Below are positions 14,905-16,321 of a DNA stretch of 16,321 nt, one piece after another (positions within the stretch are counted from its first letter, which is position 1; each line of letters opens with the position of its first letter). The position numbers and the translations under genes were made by a program. Below the pieces are notes generated by a model. That model did no database searches. It worked only from the letters and a program-made list of their open reading frames with translations, and was not told where the DNA came from. Source of the stretch: Phocaeicola_A sp963652075 (lineage in GTDB: Bacteria > Bacteroidota > Bacteroidia > Bacteroidales > Bacteroidaceae); NCBI GenBank assembly GCA_963652075.1, contig CAVJRQ010000016.1, positions 1 to 16,321 of the forward strand, read 5' to 3'.

Positions 14905-16321
14905 ATGGCAAACAACATACCAACCGAGCAATCGCTCACCAAGAAAGTTTGGAATCTCGCCACCACGCTTGCGGGGCAAGGCATTGGATTCACCGATTAC
15001 ATTACGCAACTCACCTATTTGCTTTTCCTCAAAATGGATGCGGAGAACGTGGAACTGTTTGGTGAAGAATCGTCCATACCAAACGGCTACCGATGGAATG
15101 AACTCGTGCAACTCGACGGGTTGGAACTCTTGAAGCAGTATGAGGACACGTTGAAGAAGCTCAGCGAGCAAAACAATCTGATCGGTACCATCTACACCAA
15201 GGCGCAGAACAAGATAGACAAACCCGTTTACTTGAAGAAGGTCATCACCATGATTGACGAGGAACAATGGCTGGTGATGGATGCCGATGTGAAAGGCGCT
15301 ATCTATGAAAGCATCTTGGAGAAAAACGGGCAGGACAAGAAGAGCGGTGCCGGTCAATACTTCACGCCCCGTCCCCTCATTCAGGCTATGGTTGATTGCG
15401 TCCGTCCACAGATTGGCGAGACGGTTTGCGACCCGGCTTGCGGAACGGGTGGTTTCCTCCTTGCGGCCTATGATTATATGAAGCATCAGTCGCAGGACAA
15501 GGCAAAGCGTTATTTCCTCCGCAACCAAGCCCTGCACGGTGTGGACAACACCCCACTTGTCGTGACATTGGCTTCCATGAACCTCTATCTCCACGGCATA
15601 GGCACCGACCATAGCCCTATCGTGTGTGAGGATTCTTTGGAGAAAGAACCCTCCACACTGGTGGATGTCATTCTTGCCAATCCGCCTTTCGGTACTCGTC
15701 CTGCCGGTTCGGTAGAACTCAACCGTCCAGACTTTTACGTGGAGACGAAGAACAACCAACTCAACTTCCTCCAGCACATGATGCTGATGCTGAAGGTGGG
15801 CGGTCGGGCCGCAGTGGTGTTGCCCGACAACGTACTCTTTGAGGGTGGTGCCGGTGAGACCATCCGCAAACGTCTGCTTGCGGATTTCAATCTTCACACC
15901 ATCCTCCGTCTGCCCACAGGCATTTTCTATGCGCAGGGTGTGAAGGCTAATGTCCTTTTCTTCACCAAAGGTCAGCCCACCAAAGAAGTGTGGTACTACG
16001 ACTACCGCACGGACATCAAGCACACGCTTGCTACCAACAAACTGGAACGTCACCACCTTGATGATTTTGTGAAGTGCTACAATCCCGAAAACATCAGCGA
16101 CCGCACGGAGACTTATGATGCCGGGAAGAATCCCTCAGGCCGTTGGCGCAAGTACTCCGTAGAAGAGTTGACTACCCGCGACAAAACCTCGCTCGACATC
16201 ACATGGATAAAGCAAGGTGGCGATGCCGAGGATTTGCCTCTCTGCCAATTGATGCAGAACATCAAGGAGCAGAGCCAGAGCATAAGCCAGGCGGTGAGCG
16301 AACTGGAAAAGTTGTTGGACG
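14905..16321 (+). CDS. hsdM: type I restriction-modification system, M (DNA adenine methyltransferase) subunit, cut by window edge
   Basis: SAM-dependent N6-adenine methyltransferase that, with HsdS, methylates host sites and, with HsdR, forms the restriction complex. 472 residues are visible and the frame is open at the edge. An HsdM N-terminal helical domain (about 1-130, LTKKVWNLATTLAGQGIGF) is followed by the catalytic domain: motif X GQYFTPR (150-156), SAM motif I DPACGTGGF (176-184), motif IV NPPFG (259-263), and VVLPDNVLFEGG. Family members are about 490-520 residues, and the last visible segment is the usual C-terminal coiled helix (SQAVSELEKLL), so little is missing. The ATG at 14905 begins MANNIPTEQSL and lies six bases after hsdR, so the two are one operon. 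hsdS should be downstream, outside the window. Confidence 0.95.
   Translation, partial: MANNIPTEQSLTKKVWNLATTLAGQGIGFTDYITQLTYLLFLKMDAENVELFGEESSIPNGYRWNELVQLDGLELLKQYEDTLKKLSEQNNLIGTIYTKAQNKIDKPVYLKKVITMIDEEQWLVMDADVKGAIYESILEKNGQDKKSGAGQYFTPRPLIQAMVDCVRPQIGETVCDPACGTGGFLLAAYDYMKHQSQDKAKRYFLRNQALHGVDNTPLVVTLASMNLYLHGIGTDHSPIVCEDSLEKEPSTLVDVILANPPFGTRPAGSVELNRPDFYVETKNNQLNFLQHMMLMLKVGGRAAVVLPDNVLFEGGAGETIRKRLLADFNLHTILRLPTGIFYAQGVKANVLFFTKGQPTKEVWYYDYRTDIKHTLATNKLERHHLDDFVKCYNPENISDRTETYDAGKNPSGRWRKYSVEELTTRDKTSLDITWIKQGGDAEDLPLCQLMQNIKEQSQSISQAVSELEKLLD

Noticed and set aside
14881..16056. 391-codon open frame antisense to hsdM
   Set aside because: Opposite a gene with all methyltransferase motifs; no family resemblance.
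1..16321. CRISPR array, insertion sequence or tRNA-associated island
   Set aside because: No regularly spaced repeats, transposase or integrase frames, or cloverleaf sequences were found.

Overview
The window looks like a chromosomal segment from a member of the Bacteroidales, probably Bacteroidaceae. The evidence is a SusC/SusD pair, a serine palmitoyltransferase of the gut-Bacteroides type, an acidic surface-export signal on the SusD lipoprotein, and a TAnnTTTG-type -7 promoter element upstream of every transcription unit whose start lies in the window. Base composition is near half GC by eye. I do not assign a species.

Layout. Positions 1-3236 (minus strand) hold a housekeeping operon, lon followed by tgt; tgt runs off the left edge. 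Divergent from lon is trmN6 (3386-4093), a tRNA1(Val) adenine-37 methyltransferase. It converges on a lipid kinase of the diacylglycerol/sphingosine kinase family (4189-5217, minus). Divergent from that kinase is spt (5460-6647), the first committed enzyme of sphingolipid synthesis, with a structured leader and a strong downstream hairpin. A 370-base intergenic region follows, with a good promoter, a leader of about 200 bases and a possible small ORF. It leads into a two-gene susC-susD operon (7077-11985) that ends in a strong hairpin. The right end holds hsdR and hsdM of a type I restriction-modification system (12178 to the edge); the specificity gene must lie outside the window if present.

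How the genes work together. Lon (protein quality control), Tgt (queuosine insertion) and TrmN6 (tRNA modification) are general housekeeping. Spt makes 3-ketosphinganine, and the adjacent lipid kinase may act on a sphingolipid or on diacylglycerol. SusC and SusD form an outer-membrane nutrient importer of unknown substrate, with no glycan-degrading enzyme or dedicated regulator beside it. HsdR and HsdM supply restriction and methylation.

The observation most worth a second look is an uninterrupted run of nine G at 7202-7210, just after the SusC signal peptide. Gain or loss of one G meets a stop codon almost at once, so this could be a slipped-strand on/off switch for the transporter. Other leads are the spt/lipid-kinase pairing, the hairpin just ahead of the spt start codon, and the small ORF in the susC leader. 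I saw no tRNA, rRNA, CRISPR array, integrase or insertion sequence.
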